DNA of 27,586 bases from Prevotella sp. UBA3776 (GTDB lineage: Bacteria; Bacteroidota; Bacteroidia; Bacteroidales; Bacteroidaceae). Made by a program: the position numbers and the translations under genes. The DNA is taken from NCBI GenBank assembly GCA_002369515.1, contig DFFM01000051.1:1-27586 (forward strand), given 5' to 3'. Under the pieces are notes generated by a model that made no database searches, was not told the origin of the DNA, and saw only the letters and a program-made list of their open reading frames with translations. Below, in pieces: positions 27,115 through 27,586 of this stretch; position 1 is the first letter of the stretch; every line of letters starts with the position of its first letter.

Positions 27115-27211
27115 TACAAGCTTTTTATTGAAAAGAAGAGCAAAATAGATGCCAACCAACCAAATGGTGGTCATATGGTAATAATAAGGGAAAAGTATAT
27201 CAGTCATGTCA

Positions 27212-27222
27212 CAGTATTACTG
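27212..27222. promoter_or_regulatory. Palindromic candidate operator between the CD-NTase and XRE genes
   Basis: CAGTATTACTG is an 11-bp palindrome (5-bp arms around one base). It is flanked by related TGTCA/TGACA half-words, and sits in the divergent spacer 98 bp before the CD-NTase start and 115 bp before the XRE start. It could be a binding site for the XRE protein. This is inference only. Confidence 0.3.
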
Positions 27223-27303
27223 ACAATTTGGCGTTTTCTTCAAATATTTTGCGGTTTTTACTCAATTTTATCTCCGAAGAGAACAAATTTGGCAAAAATC
27301 ATG

Positions 27304-27311
27304 TATCTTTG
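27304..27311 (+). promoter_or_regulatory. Putative -7 box of the XRE gene
   Basis: TATCTTTG matches TAnnTTTG and lies 25 bp before the ATG at 27337. Confidence 0.5.
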
Positions 27312-27336
27312 TACTCGGATTATACATTATTGAAAT

Positions 27337-27543
27337 ATGGATAGTAAGCATCTCAACCGAATCAAAGTCGCTTTAGCCGAGAAAGAAAAGACTAACAAGT
27401 GGCTGGCTGAACAATTGGGCAAAGACCAAGCTACCATCTCCAAGTGGGTGACGAATACAACGCAACCTAATTTGGAGATGTTGCTCCAAATTGCAAAAGT
27501 ACTTGATGTAAATATAAACGAATTAGTACGTCCTTTAGAATAA
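27337..27543 (+). CDS. Small XRE-family (HTH_3) transcriptional regulator
   Basis: The 68-residue protein consists almost entirely of a Cro/C1-type helix-turn-helix. NKWLAEQLGKDQATISKWVT forms helices 2-3, with QPNLEMLLQIAKVLDVNINELV closing the five-helix bundle. Such short XRE proteins in Bacteroidota often control restriction-modification or defence genes. It is divergent from the CD-NTase gene, so it may regulate the CBASS pair. Alternatively it may belong with a downstream gene beyond the window, since the plus strand continues for only 43 bases. Confidence 0.85.
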   Translation: MDSKHLNRIKVALAEKEKTNKWLAEQLGKDQATISKWVTNTTQPNLEMLLQIAKVLDVNINELVRPLE

Positions 27544-27586
27544 TGGTAAGAAAGAAGAAAGACGCCAGTTCGGGATAAGAAGTTCT

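Noticed and set aside
27115..27207. N-terminal extension of the CD-NTase with a possible membrane helix
   Set aside because: The extra 31 residues are unlike CD-NTase N-termini. MAYTVNSCFEDFM at 27114 matches the usual opening, though a membrane-tethered form cannot be fully excluded.

Overview
The window looks like a chromosomal segment of a Bacteroidota species, most likely a Prevotella-type gut or rumen bacterium. Four things support this. Several genes have TAnnTTTG -7 boxes, some with TTTG about 20 nt upstream. Starts lack a Shine-Dalgarno sequence. Lipoprotein cysteines are followed by acidic residues. The carbohydrate-active enzymes are typical of the group, above all a GH10 xylanase fused to a CE1 feruloyl esterase like Xyn10D-Fae1A of Prevotella ruminicola.

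Left part (1-1802): the 3' end of a regulator with a helix-turn-helix, a repeat-rich spacer, a Cys-rich surface lipoprotein, and a second repeat-rich spacer.

Central plus-strand cluster (1803-12107, closed by a strong terminator at about 12214-12259): GH10-CE1 xylanase/feruloyl esterase, GH8 exo-oligoxylanase, a multidomain SGNH acetylesterase, an aldo/keto reductase, a COG3618-type lactonase, a zinc alcohol dehydrogenase and a GH5 surface lipoprotein. The three middle enzymes match the L-galactose to D-tagaturonate pathway known from Bacteroides vulgatus. The hydrolases match feruloylated, acetylated arabinoxylan. Maize-type glucuronoarabinoxylan carries L-galactose on feruloylated side chains, so I read the cluster as one programme: open the xylan, release the ferulate and acetate, and burn the L-galactose. 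Large spacers inside the cluster hold inverted heptamer-repeat blocks.

12108-14577 is a scrambled patch. It holds a decayed TPR-type regulator, two small unknown or immunity-like genes, and a 163-bp repeat present twice as direct copies around the DUF4304 gene.

Right-centre (14578-22837): a minus-strand GH3 glycosidase, then plus-strand ung and a DUF3109 gene. They converge on a minus-strand operon of GH95 (alpha-L-fucosidase/galactosidase), an orphan rhamnosidase-like beta-sandwich protein and an AraC regulator. The GH95 could supply the L-galactose used by the central cluster.

Right end: a CtpA-like S41 protease diverges from a tRNA-Asn gene that has a perfect terminator. Beyond the tRNA, the sequence becomes AT-rich and carries a two-gene CBASS-like anti-phage module (CD-NTase plus an S-4TM pore-forming effector) with a divergent small XRE regulator. 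This looks like a defence island inserted at the tRNA.
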